DNA of 64,000 nucleotides from Scytolyngbya sp. HA4215-MV1 (GTDB lineage Bacteria > Cyanobacteriota > Cyanobacteriia > Leptolyngbyales > Leptolyngbyaceae), in the NCBI GenBank assembly GCA_019359045.1, contig JAHHIA010000013.1, forward strand, positions 1 through 64,000, given 5' to 3'. The translations under genes and the position numbers were made by a program. The notes under the pieces were generated by a model. It was not told where the DNA came from and ran no database searches. It worked only from the letters and a program-made list of their open reading frames with translations. Shown piece by piece: positions 38,758 through 47,803 of the stretch. Numbering within the stretch: position 1 is the stretch's first letter; every line of letters begins with the position of its first letter.

Positions 38758-40521
38758 CTACCGATCGCCTCTCAGAACACAGTCTGCTGACAGTAAAATT
38801 AAGCCTTCGGTTTTAAGCACAGGACATTTTTCTGCTAGAGGCAAAAGAGCGGGCAGCGTGCCTTGTTGCAGTTGAATGATTGCTTCGCGGGTGCTGGGAT
38901 ATTGCATCAGCCAGTTATTTTGCAGCAAATATTCTGGCATGAAAGCAGCCTGGTCAAGTAGCCAGAAATCGATGCCATATTGACGAATGAAGGCTTGGGT
39001 TTTGGTGATATCGGGACTGTATTGGGCACGCACTAGGTCTTCGGTGCGCTGGCGAATTTGGCGGTAGTAGCCGAGTTGATAGGGAATGGCGTACATCTCA
39101 CTGACCAGAACCGATCGCTGGGCAAAACTTGGTAGGTTGTTGGCTTCTTTGGCAACAGAAGCAACCAATGTTTCCTTAGGTTGTTGGGTTAGAAAGTGAT
39201 ATAGGGCAGGCACTTCGCCACGTTTATATTTAGCAAAGGGAAAGCCGATGGTTGCGGGGTAAAGCAACAGGACGATCGCCCCAATCACAGCAACCCCTTG
39301 AGCCACGAGCCAGCGACGTTGTTTTCGCATTGCCCAGTGAAATAAGGCATCGACCAACAACACCAGTGTGATGCCAGCAGACAGGGCAAGCACAATAGGT
39401 ATCGTATGCATGGTATAGCGGCTGGGCAGATGCAGCTTGAACAGCAGTCGATGTGCCACCCAAAACATGCCCAAAGACGCCAGTAAAACTCGGAGGAGCA
39501 ACGAGAGCCGATCGCTCAACTGCACCGCTAGGGGAACCCGAAACCTCTCCACCAGTAAGAACGGCAGCAATCCCCCTACCCAAATCAATGGCGGCAGATC
39601 CTGTGGATCAGGCAAGATGCCACTCCGCTTGCCATAGAGCCAAAATTCCCAAGGATTTTGGTGAAAGAAGGGGGTTCTGCCATTAGGCATAAACTCTGGC
39701 ATGGTTTGGGCGACAGTCAAACTGGCGGCTGGGCCAAACTCGGACGACTGTAACCCGTAGGGCAACATGACCAGAACGGCAGTTGCCAAGCCAGCAATGC
39801 AAAAAAGAAAGTCTTGCCGATCTCGCGACCAGCGAATTCTACCTGCTTGCCAGACGAGCGGTTGCAGCAAGAGCACACCAGCCAAAACAAATAACACTTG
39901 CGGATAAAACAGCCCCTGGAGTGCCACCATCACCAGGCAAGGGATCAATTTACGACGCGATAAGTAATACAAAAAAGCCAGCACCAGGGGATAGACAAAC
40001 GATCGGGCTGTACCCGAAACCAGGTCATATCGTACCCAGAGTGCCTGATTGAGCAAGAGGGTGCTGGCAAATGCTGCTGCCGGAATGGGCAACAGTTCCA
40101 GACACAGCCCAAAGCAATACCCAGTTGCGATCAATCCCAAGATGGGGGGCATTAACTTATTCAAGACAAAGGGAGAAATGCCCATCCCATTCATTAGTCG
40201 GTAGAAAGTGGCATACCCTGGCGGGGCGACGGATTGATGGTAATCAGTAATTAAGTCACCGGGGAATAAATTCGGATCAGCAAAGCGCTGCATCCAAAAT
40301 ACATGTTGTCGGGCATCGCTATCCACTAAATACTCTCCTCGGAAGGCATAAGAGAGCACCAAACCGCCGCAGAGTATGGCAAAGGCTAGGCTCAGCCCAA
40401 ACCAAACCCAAACCTGAGTCCGGGAAGACTTTGCTAGGGGCGTTGTGAGAAAACTCCAGAAAGTGGGGAGATCACCCGGTATCATTCCAGGACATGGGTT
40501 GAAAGGTGGATAAATAGTCAT
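38758..40521 (-). CDS. polytopic membrane protein, GT-C-like, paralogue B
   Basis: A 587-residue paralogue of the preceding membrane protein. It keeps the same plan: helix, outside loop with LVDSDARQHVFWMQRFADPNLFPGDLI in pieces, about ten further hydrophobic segments and a soluble C-terminal domain with VASVAKEANNLPSFAQRSVLVSEMYAIPY in pieces. The first acidic residue of the loop is D-S-D here against Q-D-D in paralogue A. RLLFKLHLPSRYTMH is nearly identical in both and could line an active site or lipid groove. The start ATG at 40521 is clear. Function unknown; a cell-surface glycan or lipid modification role is an inference from fold type only. Confidence 0.75.
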   Translation of the reverse strand: MTIYPPFNPCPGMIPGDLPTFWSFLTTPLAKSSRTQVWVWFGLSLAFAILCGGLVLSYAFRGEYLVDSDARQHVFWMQRFADPNLFPGDLITDYHQSVAPPGYATFYRLMNGMGISPFVLNKLMPPILGLIATGYCFGLCLELLPIPAAAFASTLLLNQALWVRYDLVSGTARSFVYPLVLAFLYYLSRRKLIPCLVMVALQGLFYPQVLFVLAGVLLLQPLVWQAGRIRWSRDRQDFLFCIAGLATAVLVMLPYGLQSSEFGPAASLTVAQTMPEFMPNGRTPFFHQNPWEFWLYGKRSGILPDPQDLPPLIWVGGLLPFLLVERFRVPLAVQLSDRLSLLLRVLLASLGMFWVAHRLLFKLHLPSRYTMHTIPIVLALSAGITLVLLVDALFHWAMRKQRRWLVAQGVAVIGAIVLLLYPATIGFPFAKYKRGEVPALYHFLTQQPKETLVASVAKEANNLPSFAQRSVLVSEMYAIPYQLGYYRQIRQRTEDLVRAQYSPDITKTQAFIRQYGIDFWLLDQAAFMPEYLLQNNWLMQYPSTREAIIQLQQGTLPALLPLAEKCPVLKTEGLILLSADCVLRGDR

Positions 40522-40743
40522 GCTCTTGGACAGAGCACTTCGCGTAAGGGCGAATGCAGAAAATCATACTTTAATTCAGCCATGCCGCAGACCGAGATCG
40601 CCCAGTGACTTCCTTTCTTCCCGCACGGATTATCAGTCATGGAGGATTGCTATAGGATGGTAGGCAGTGTCAGGCTGCACTTGACTCACTACGGTACACC
40701 CATCTGCGACAAACCCTGCTAGTGTTACTTTTTACGGTCACCT

Positions 40744-41637
40744 ATGGGTAAACGTCATCCAGAATCGCAAGACTCCCGTCGGACGATCTCCCCAACAGAT
40801 TTCGGCGTAGTGTTGATGATGCTCTTGTCGATCGCCTTGCTGAAGCCGGTGCGTCTAACCGATTTCCAAGCCCAGTTTCAATCCTCCAGGTCAGTTTCGT
40901 CAGCACCTTCTTCTGCATTTGACCCATTTCGATCAGCCGTCAACCAGGCGATGCAAGCAGCTATCTTGACCCAATCTGCCCACACCGAAGAAGACTGGGC
41001 AACGGTTGTGGCCACATGGCAGGCGGCGATCGTCCGGATGCAAGCGGTGCCCCCTTCTAGTCGTCACCATACGCTGGCGCAGCAAAAAGTCATAGAATAC
41101 CGACGCAACCTGGCTTACGCCCAACAAAAAATGAGTACCAGCCCTCATCTGGCAAAAGTAGGAACCCAAGTCAGCGATCGTTCCCTCGACGCAACCCCAA
41201 CAAAAACGCCCCTTGCTCTCAACTTGCGTCCTTCTATCAATGACGACAAGGCAGACAATGACTACAAGACAGGAATTTTAGGTCATCCCGACGCCGACAG
41301 CGATCCCTTCCTGGCAACGCCCGCAACCCTGCAACCGCGCAACTGGATGATGCTTGCCAAAACTCAAGACCAAACTTATTACATCGACGCCGAAAGCCTA
41401 AGCCGCAACCTACCCTATGTTGAGTTTTGGCAACGCATCTACAGCTTACAGTCCAACCATTCAGCCGAACTGCAAGACCAGCGCATTCTGGCAAATTGTC
41501 AGACCTTTCAGTTTCAGCTCAAAGAGACAATTCACTACCAGAAAGGTAAAATTCACCGCACGACTCCCAAAACCCTCGAAACCCCTCCCAATGGTGGCGC
41601 TCAGATGCGCTTGATCAACAGCGTTTGTGCCCAGTAA
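40744..41637 (+). CDS. hypothetical secreted or anchored protein
   Basis: A 297-residue protein not assigned to a family with certainty. A hydrophobic segment at ~20-38 (FGVVLMMLLSIALL) could be a signal anchor. A helical module follows (~62-130) with the pattern TEEDWATVVATWQAAIVRMQAVP and AQQKVIEYRRNLAYAQQK, a motif often seen in cyanobacterial secreted proteins. The C-terminal ~100 residues begin NWMMLAKTQDQTYYIDAESL, with two cysteines (ANCQTF and SVCAQ), resembling the beta-strand layout of surface-adhesin-E-like domains. So it probably acts outside the membrane. Alone on its strand, 83 bases before hslO. Confidence 0.65.
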   Translation: MGKRHPESQDSRRTISPTDFGVVLMMLLSIALLKPVRLTDFQAQFQSSRSVSSAPSSAFDPFRSAVNQAMQAAILTQSAHTEEDWATVVATWQAAIVRMQAVPPSSRHHTLAQQKVIEYRRNLAYAQQKMSTSPHLAKVGTQVSDRSLDATPTKTPLALNLRPSINDDKADNDYKTGILGHPDADSDPFLATPATLQPRNWMMLAKTQDQTYYIDAESLSRNLPYVEFWQRIYSLQSNHSAELQDQRILANCQTFQFQLKETIHYQKGKIHRTTPKTLETPPNGGAQMRLINSVCAQ

Positions 41638-41720
41638 GAGAACTGCAGCGATCTCGGTTAGACGCTGAACGAGACGTTTAGAATAGAAATGTTAAGACTG
41701 TTAAGAAACGTAAGGTTGGC

Positions 41721-42629
41721 ATGGCGGATCAGCTAATTCGGGCAACAGCCGCTGATGGAGGAATTCGGATGGTGGGCGTGATTACCACTCGCCTAGCCGA
41801 AGAAGCCAGACAACGGCACAAACTTTCCTATGTGGCAACGGCGGCGTTGGGGCGAACCATGACCTCAGGCTTGCTGCTTGCTTCTAATATGAAACGCAAC
41901 GAAGCACGGGTGAATTTGCGATTTAAGGGCAATGGGCCCCTGGGCGGCATTATGGTCGATGCGGGCATGGATGGCACTGTGCGAGGGTATGTGGACAATC
42001 CCGATGTCGAGTTACCCCCGAACGATCGCGGCAAACTGGACGTGGGTGGGGCGGTAGGGGCAGATGGCTATCTCTACGTTGTACGCGACGTAGGCTATGG
42101 CTACCCTTATTCCAGTACCGTCAACCTGGTCTCTGGTGAAATTGGGGACGACATCGCTCATTACCTGGTCACTTCTGAACAAACGCCCTCGGCTTTAGTT
42201 GTAGGGGTCTTTGTTGGTGAGAGCGGAGTAACTGCGTCTGGTGGGATTTTGCTTCAGGTTTTGCCCAAAGCCGCTAATGACGAACAACTGGTACAACTGT
42301 TGGAATCTCGCATGTCCAGTTTGTCCGGATTTACCCCACTGCTGCGGGAAGGGAAAACACTCCCCGATATTTTTGAGCAATTGTCAGGCGATCTGGGTTT
42401 GGAAATTTTGCCAGAAGTGCAATTAGTTCGGTTCCACTGCGGTTGTTCTTTCGATCGTGTCCTCGGTGCCCTGAAAATGCTAGGAGAAGTCGAGCTTCAA
42501 GACATGATCGAAAAAGATAATGGCGCTGAAGCCACCTGTCACTTTTGTGGAGAAATCTACCAAGCCAGCAGTGCTGAGCTGGAGCAGCTGATTTGGGATT
42601 TGCAGGAAGAAAAGAAGGCGGAGCATTAA
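41721..42629 (+). CDS. hslO: redox-regulated chaperone Hsp33
   Basis: A 302-residue cytoplasmic holdase switched on by oxidation. The N-terminal domain shows LSYVATAALGRTMTSGLLLASNMK and NLRFKGNGPLGGIMVDA. The C-terminal redox switch binds zinc through C240-x-C242 and C273-xx-C276 (FHCGCSFDR and CHFCGEIY). All four cysteines are present, so the switch should work. Length is usual for the family. ATG at 41721. It fits the stress-related neighbours but is transcribed on its own. Confidence 0.97.
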   Translation: MADQLIRATAADGGIRMVGVITTRLAEEARQRHKLSYVATAALGRTMTSGLLLASNMKRNEARVNLRFKGNGPLGGIMVDAGMDGTVRGYVDNPDVELPPNDRGKLDVGGAVGADGYLYVVRDVGYGYPYSSTVNLVSGEIGDDIAHYLVTSEQTPSALVVGVFVGESGVTASGGILLQVLPKAANDEQLVQLLESRMSSLSGFTPLLREGKTLPDIFEQLSGDLGLEILPEVQLVRFHCGCSFDRVLGALKMLGEVELQDMIEKDNGAEATCHFCGEIYQASSAELEQLIWDLQEEKKAEH

Positions 42630-42693
42630 GCGTGTTGAGGAAAGGGGGTGATGGGTAGATGGGGAAAATTAAAGAATTGAAGGATGATGTAGA

Positions 42694-42730
42694 GTCTCCT
42701 GGCTCCCTTGACTTCTGCCTCCTGCCTCTT
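42694..42730. repeat. heptanucleotide-type array, intergenic
   Basis: Units of CTCCTGG/GACTTCT/GCCTCCT/GCCTCTT type follow in a 7-nt rhythm after hslO. Same sequence family as the other arrays in the window. Confidence 0.5.
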
Positions 42731-42856
42731 GCCCCCCTGCATCAACTGCGGATTCCTGTCTCAAATATTTGGCTTTTTCAAAAGTTGGGGTAGGATGGCA
42801 TCTATTGCAAATGGGTTGTTTGAACCCTGGTAAAAATTCTTGGCTGAATCGGACCT

Positions 42857-44908
42857 ATGACCAGAGATTACCGGACTCCAGACCCCCGATCGCGCGCTCG
42901 GTCTTCCCCAGCGAATCGAGATCCTTCTCTTGTCAAGCCGCCAGCGCTACCGATCGATCCCATTGCGCCAGTGCATCCAGGAAAGCCTCAAGGGGGGCGC
43001 AGAGGAGCACAGTCGCGGCTGCCGCCCGGGAGGCGATCGCTGCCCCCTGAGCGTTCACAGCCAATGATGCCGATGAGATCGCGCGTTCTGCCGCGTCCGC
43101 CAAGACCACCAGAACCTCCGCCCACTCAATCGGTGCAAGTTCCTCCCTGGCTCAAGAGTTGGCGGTTTTGGGCGATTTCTAGCATTCTGGCATCGGGCGG
43201 TATCGGCTTTTTGGCGATCGCGATGTTGTTCAACTTGCCAGCCTTACCCAATTGTCCGGCGATTTTTTGGCCCATGGCTTCCGCGTCGTTGCGTCTATCT
43301 TGCGCGCAGATTGCTGCCAATAAGCAAACGCTGAAGGATTTATTGGAAGCAATCAAACTGGTCAATAGCTTACCGGCTGATCATCCCTTACGAGCCGAAG
43401 CCGATCGTTTGACCGAGCAATGGTCTCAAGACATTTTACGTCTGGCAGAAGGCACTTTTCAGGATGGCAAGATCGCGGAAGCCATTCGGGCTGTACGGCA
43501 AATTCCGAATACTGTTTCGGCATATGCACTGGTCGAAGCGCGAGTACAGCACTGGCAAAAAATCTGGTCTGAAGCTGAGGCAATTTTTAAGCAAGCCAAG
43601 GCTGAGATGGGAAAAGAAAACTATGGCAATGCTTTCCGGCAAGCAGTGAAGTTGTTGTCGGTGGGCAATAGCTATTGGGAAACCGTCAAGTATCAGGAAC
43701 TGACCAAACTGATAGCGGTTGCCCGGGCTGAAGGCAGCAAACTGGTCAAAGCACGACGGTTAGCTGAAGAGGGAAATTTGGCTGATTTGTTGACCGCGAT
43801 CAAGCTGGTTGAAAGTATTCCGACGACCAGTCAACTGTATGGGCAAGCACGGGCGGCGATCGGCGAAATTGGGCACAAAATGCTGGATTTGGCAGAAGTG
43901 ACCCTCAACCATAAAGATCTGCAAGGCGCGATCGCGATTGTCCGCAAAATCCCTGGCAGTGCTGGTATCAAGGCAGAAGCGGAAGATTTCATCGCTCTGG
44001 CACGGGCACGGGCAGAAATCTGGACAGATAGTGTTGCTGGAATTGAAGATGCGATTCAACAGGCACAAAAGTTGACCCCTGATCGCCCCCTGTACCGCAA
44101 AGCCCAGCAGTTGATTGCACGCTGGCAGTTTGAAATCAATGATGTGGGACATCTGGAGCAGGCGCGCGAGTTGGCACAGCCGGGTACAGTCGATGCACTT
44201 TCGGCCGCCATTGCTGAAGCAGCAAACATCCCTAATGGAAATCCTCGGTGGGACGAAGCCCAGCACGAAATCAGGCGATGGACGACTCAAATTCAAACCA
44301 TTGAAGATCGTCCTCTGTTAGAACAAGCAGAACAAGTCGCAAGTGCAGGGGATATCCTCTCTTTACAAGCCGCGATCGAAACGGCTCGTCAGATCGAACG
44401 CAACCGGGCGCTTTTCAGTACTGCTCAGCAAAAAATCAATACCTGGACCCAACAGATTCAGCGCATTCAAGATCAGCCTTATCTCGATCAGGCGCGGACA
44501 CTGGCAGATAGCGGCAATCTCACCGATGCGATCGCGGTTGCCAAACAAATTCAATCCGGACGCGCACTCTACGACCAGGCGCAGAATGACATTCGCAGTT
44601 GGCAAAATCAGGTGCAGGGTCAGCAAAACTTGCGAGAAGCCTACCGACTGGCAAATGGGGGTAGCCCCGATGCGCTGGCAAGTGCAATTTCCGTAGCTCA
44701 GAGGATACCCACTGCCAGCGCTGCTCGCTCGGAAGCAGATTCTTTGATTGACCAGTGGAGTTGGCAAATTTTGGAAACAGCAAAGTCTCAAGCAGGGGTA
44801 GATTTATTGGGCGCGATCGCGACGGCTCAAAAGGTGCCTCCCCGCACTGAAGCCTACGCCGAAGCCCAACTGCAAATTGCTGGCTGGAAAAAGCAAATAG
44901 GGCAATAA
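42857..44908 (+). CDS. membrane-anchored protein of ~50-residue helical repeats
   Basis: A 683-residue protein. Residues 1-~95 are rich in Pro, Arg and Ser and likely disordered in the cytoplasm. One membrane helix follows (~100-125, FWAISSILASGGIGFLAIAML). From ~150 to the end come about nine imperfect repeats of ~50-58 residues, each with the pattern A-x-x-LA-x2-G-x3-L-x2-AI-x2-A-x2-I-x5-LY-x2-AQ-x2-I-x2-W. Clear examples start at LEQARELAQPG, LLEQAEQVASAG, YLDQARTLADSG and LREAYRLANGG. The units look TPR-like in being paired helices but have another consensus. Their orientation suggests a periplasmic solenoid. Some homologues are annotated as chromosome-segregation-ATPase-like, which the sequence does not support. 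Ends 13 bases before the convergent YdcF gene. Confidence 0.75.
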   Translation: MTRDYRTPDPRSRARSSPANRDPSLVKPPALPIDPIAPVHPGKPQGGRRGAQSRLPPGRRSLPPERSQPMMPMRSRVLPRPPRPPEPPPTQSVQVPPWLKSWRFWAISSILASGGIGFLAIAMLFNLPALPNCPAIFWPMASASLRLSCAQIAANKQTLKDLLEAIKLVNSLPADHPLRAEADRLTEQWSQDILRLAEGTFQDGKIAEAIRAVRQIPNTVSAYALVEARVQHWQKIWSEAEAIFKQAKAEMGKENYGNAFRQAVKLLSVGNSYWETVKYQELTKLIAVARAEGSKLVKARRLAEEGNLADLLTAIKLVESIPTTSQLYGQARAAIGEIGHKMLDLAEVTLNHKDLQGAIAIVRKIPGSAGIKAEAEDFIALARARAEIWTDSVAGIEDAIQQAQKLTPDRPLYRKAQQLIARWQFEINDVGHLEQARELAQPGTVDALSAAIAEAANIPNGNPRWDEAQHEIRRWTTQIQTIEDRPLLEQAEQVASAGDILSLQAAIETARQIERNRALFSTAQQKINTWTQQIQRIQDQPYLDQARTLADSGNLTDAIAVAKQIQSGRALYDQAQNDIRSWQNQVQGQQNLREAYRLANGGSPDALASAISVAQRIPTASAARSEADSLIDQWSWQILETAKSQAGVDLLGAIATAQKVPPRTEAYAEAQLQIAGWKKQIGQ

Positions 44909-44921
44909 AAATTTCCCTCGA

Positions 44922-45713
44922 CTAAATCCATCCCTTCAGCCAATAAATCGCCATGCCTACATATTCTTTGAGCACACGGGTGGTTCTTCTCAATTTCTCA
45001 ACATCGGGAATGATATTCAGCAACGTCCCTTCTGGAGTCGATTGCAGTTCGTCGATGGATTGTTGCGTGACACTAAAATCAGTTGGCGCTGCGATCGCCT
45101 CAATTCCGAGTTTTTTGAAAATACGGAGTGATCGGGGCATATGAAAGGCGGAGGTCACCAGCAATATTCGCCGAATACCCTGCGTTGCCATAATTTGCTT
45201 TACATTCACCGCATTCTCATAAGTATTGAGCGAAGTCGGATCTTGCAAAATTGCCGCCTGAGGCACTCCCATCGTCTCAATCAACGTTGCCATATCACTC
45301 GATTCTGAGGGACCGCTCATTCTCCAGTCAATCCGTCCACCGCTGAGAATCACTTTGGTTGCTTTGCCTTGTCGATAAAGTTTGGCTGCGTAGAGTACCC
45401 GATCGCCTTCATCCAAGATCTCAACCCAGGGACGCGGTGGATTTTGAGAGATCGTGCTGCCACCCAATACCACAATCGCATCCGCGGCTGGCAATTCGCC
45501 CTTCGGCAGGTTTTGCCACTCCAGAGATCGTGCCAGTTGCATTGCAACCCACCCATTACTGCCGAATAGCAAATAAATCAATGCCAGCGCGATCGCCCCT
45601 GCTGCCAAGCGTGGACGGCTCCACAGGCTGACCAACGCCACAATCATCAAGAGGCAAGCCAACCCTAACGGATAGATAAAGAGAGGGAGCAGTTTAGACA
45701 GGAACAGAAACAT
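44922..45713 (-). CDS. YdcF/ElyC-like DUF218 membrane protein
   Basis: A 263-residue protein. Two hydrophobic helices occupy ~1-55. The DUF218 domain follows: DAIVVLGGSTI, KVILSGGRIDWR, then TYENAVNVKQIMATQGIRRILLVTSAFHMPRS. Its Rossmann-like fold and the conserved Asp, Gly and His-Met-Pro-R motif are typical. E. coli ElyC, of the same family, affects peptidoglycan and undecaprenyl-phosphate metabolism. It starts 8 bases after the ABC exporter gene and is last in the galE-led operon, which fits a role in lipid-carrier or envelope sugar metabolism. ATG at 45713. Confidence 0.88.
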   Translation of the reverse strand: MFLFLSKLLPLFIYPLGLACLLMIVALVSLWSRPRLAAGAIALALIYLLFGSNGWVAMQLARSLEWQNLPKGELPAADAIVVLGGSTISQNPPRPWVEILDEGDRVLYAAKLYRQGKATKVILSGGRIDWRMSGPSESSDMATLIETMGVPQAAILQDPTSLNTYENAVNVKQIMATQGIRRILLVTSAFHMPRSLRIFKKLGIEAIAAPTDFSVTQQSIDELQSTPEGTLLNIIPDVEKLRRTTRVLKEYVGMAIYWLKGWI

Positions 45714-45721
45714 GGCGCTGC

Positions 45722-47734
45722 TTACTTCTGTTGTTTGACGCTATATTCCAAAACTTCCAGGGTCTCTAAAAGACGCACTGCTGAGCGATAGGCTTCCTCG
45801 GTCATTTCCCCTTGTTCATCTACGTTATCCACCAGTCCATCCACAATCAGTCGCAGTAACCCAATTAAAGAACTGAGACGTGAGCGGATTTCGTAAGAAG
45901 TTTTGGTGAGGGTGGCTTTATAAACTGCATCAGAAACTTGTTGCGGAGTTTCACTAAACTGCATGGAGTAGAGCCGAGTATAGTATCCGCCCTGCTTCAG
46001 CAGTTCTTCGTGCGTCCCAACTTCTACCACCCTTCCCTTATCCATCACTGCAATCTGATGTGCTTTTTGCACCGTTGAAAGTCGGTGAGCAATGACCAGC
46101 GTTGTTCGGTCACGACTCAAATCGTCGATCGCCGATTGTACCAATCGTTCAGAAACGGTATCCAACGCACTGGTTGCCTCATCCAAAATCAAGACTTCCG
46201 GATCTTGCAATAACGCTCGGGCGATCGCCAAACGTTGCCTTTGTCCGCCAGAGAGCAGCACACCCCGATCGCCGATCAGTGTATCGAACCCCTGAGGCAA
46301 TCGTTCAATAAACTCGTAGGCATTGGCTCGTTTAGCCGCTGACATAATTTCTTCGTCTGTCGCATTGAGTCGAGCGTAGGCAATATTGTTGCGAACCGTA
46401 TCATTGAACAAAAAGGTTTCTTGGCTGACAATACCCATCGATCGCCGCAGGGTTTTCATATCGAAGTCGCGTAGATCGGTGCCGTCAATTCGGATAATGC
46501 CAGAGGTCGGATCGTAAAAACGCGGCAATAAATCTGCCAGGGTCGATTTTCCAGCTCCTGAGGAACCCACTAGTGCCAGCGTGGTTCCGTGCGGTAAGTA
46601 CAGATCCACATCCTGGAGCACCCAATCGCCAAACCCAGGATAGCGAAAGCTCATCTGCTCAAACTTCACGCCCTGTTTCATGCCCGTATAGGGGATAGCC
46701 CCATTCACCATCATGGGCTTGTTATCCAGTCGCAACATGTCCCCCACAATTTCAACACTGGGGGAAGAATTGGCGAACTTACTGCGGGCGTTATTCAGGG
46801 TGGCAATCAGAGGCATGACCCGGAACAGTACCAGCAAGTAGGTCAGTAGTACGGTCGAGAGGGATTCAATTTGGGAAGCAAACAAGGCGCGCCCCAGTAA
46901 CACAATCAAAAGCAGTGCAATAATCCCTGAAACCTCGTTCATGGGAGACACGGCGGCATAGTTTGCCTGGGATTGAAAGTCAGCTCTTTCTCGATTTTCA
47001 ATGAGTTGAGTGATGTGTTCGTATTCGCGGTCTTCATTGCCCATTGCCTTAACTAACCGCATTCCACTCAGCACCTCAAACACACGGATTGAGTAGAGCT
47101 TGGAGAGTTCAGATAGGGTTTGCCCAAATTCTTTAGCGCGTGAGATGGAATACTGGTTCACCAGAGCGACCATTGCCAGCAGAAAGGTAGAGGCGATGGT
47201 AAGAGTCCAGGAAATCCAAATTAGTAAACTGATAAAGACAAGAATCGTAATCCCTGTCGTGACCATATTGATCACGGAGTTGATGGCGATCGCGGCCCGC
47301 CCGACTTCACCTCCCAGACGGTTCGTAATGTCACCAATTTTTGTCTTGGCATAATAATCCAGATCCACGTCTAGGAGCAGCCGCAACCCAATTTTGCGGA
47401 GATCCGCCGTTAATCTACGGGTGAGCGAACTGGCAACCAACGTGCTGGCATAAGCCGCTAAATTTTTGAGAATAATTGCTAGGACAATGGCTGCTGCCAT
47501 CACCCCTAGCCGATAAGCGGGTGGCAATCCATCAAAAGGAGCTGTCAGCACTCGAATGACGGGCGGAGCATTGTGGAGAGCAACTTTTTGTCCTAAAAAG
47601 TCCAGCAATACCGGCATAATCAGGGCAATACTGATGCCATTGAAAAAAGCACCAGAAAATCCCAGCGCGATCGTCAAAAAGACCAAACCCGGGTATTGAC
47701 GAACAAACTGGAAAAAAAGCTTCTTGAAAGACAT
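45722..47734 (-). CDS. ABC exporter (HepA/MsbA-like) with HisKA-like C-terminal tail
   Basis: A 670-residue fused permease-ATPase. Six membrane helices fill ~15-320. The ATPase domain has Walker A GSSGAGKSTL, signature [13 protein letters not shown], Walker [13 protein letters not shown] and H-loop AHRLSTV, ending near 590. About 75 residues beyond the normal end form two helices: SYEIRSRLSSLIGLLRLIVDG and EEAYRSAVRLLETLEVLE. These copy the shape of a histidine-kinase dimerisation domain (SHELRTPL...), but Tyr replaces the phospho-accepting His. It lies in an operon with galE and a glycosyltransferase, so the cargo is probably a lipid-linked glycan, as proposed for HepA of heterocyst-forming relatives. 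AGGAAG precedes the ATG at 47734. Confidence 0.92.
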   Translation of the reverse strand: MSFKKLFFQFVRQYPGLVFLTIALGFSGAFFNGISIALIMPVLLDFLGQKVALHNAPPVIRVLTAPFDGLPPAYRLGVMAAAIVLAIILKNLAAYASTLVASSLTRRLTADLRKIGLRLLLDVDLDYYAKTKIGDITNRLGGEVGRAAIAINSVINMVTTGITILVFISLLIWISWTLTIASTFLLAMVALVNQYSISRAKEFGQTLSELSKLYSIRVFEVLSGMRLVKAMGNEDREYEHITQLIENRERADFQSQANYAAVSPMNEVSGIIALLLIVLLGRALFASQIESLSTVLLTYLLVLFRVMPLIATLNNARSKFANSSPSVEIVGDMLRLDNKPMMVNGAIPYTGMKQGVKFEQMSFRYPGFGDWVLQDVDLYLPHGTTLALVGSSGAGKSTLADLLPRFYDPTSGIIRIDGTDLRDFDMKTLRRSMGIVSQETFLFNDTVRNNIAYARLNATDEEIMSAAKRANAYEFIERLPQGFDTLIGDRGVLLSGGQRQRLAIARALLQDPEVLILDEATSALDTVSERLVQSAIDDLSRDRTTLVIAHRLSTVQKAHQIAVMDKGRVVEVGTHEELLKQGGYYTRLYSMQFSETPQQVSDAVYKATLTKTSYEIRSRLSSLIGLLRLIVDGLVDNVDEQGEMTEEAYRSAVRLLETLEVLEYSVKQQK

Positions 47735-47803
47735 GCAACGCTTCCTGCTAAGGGTTAGGGCAATTAAAACGCACTAGTAAGGATGGATCATCGCTGGTAG
47801 CAA

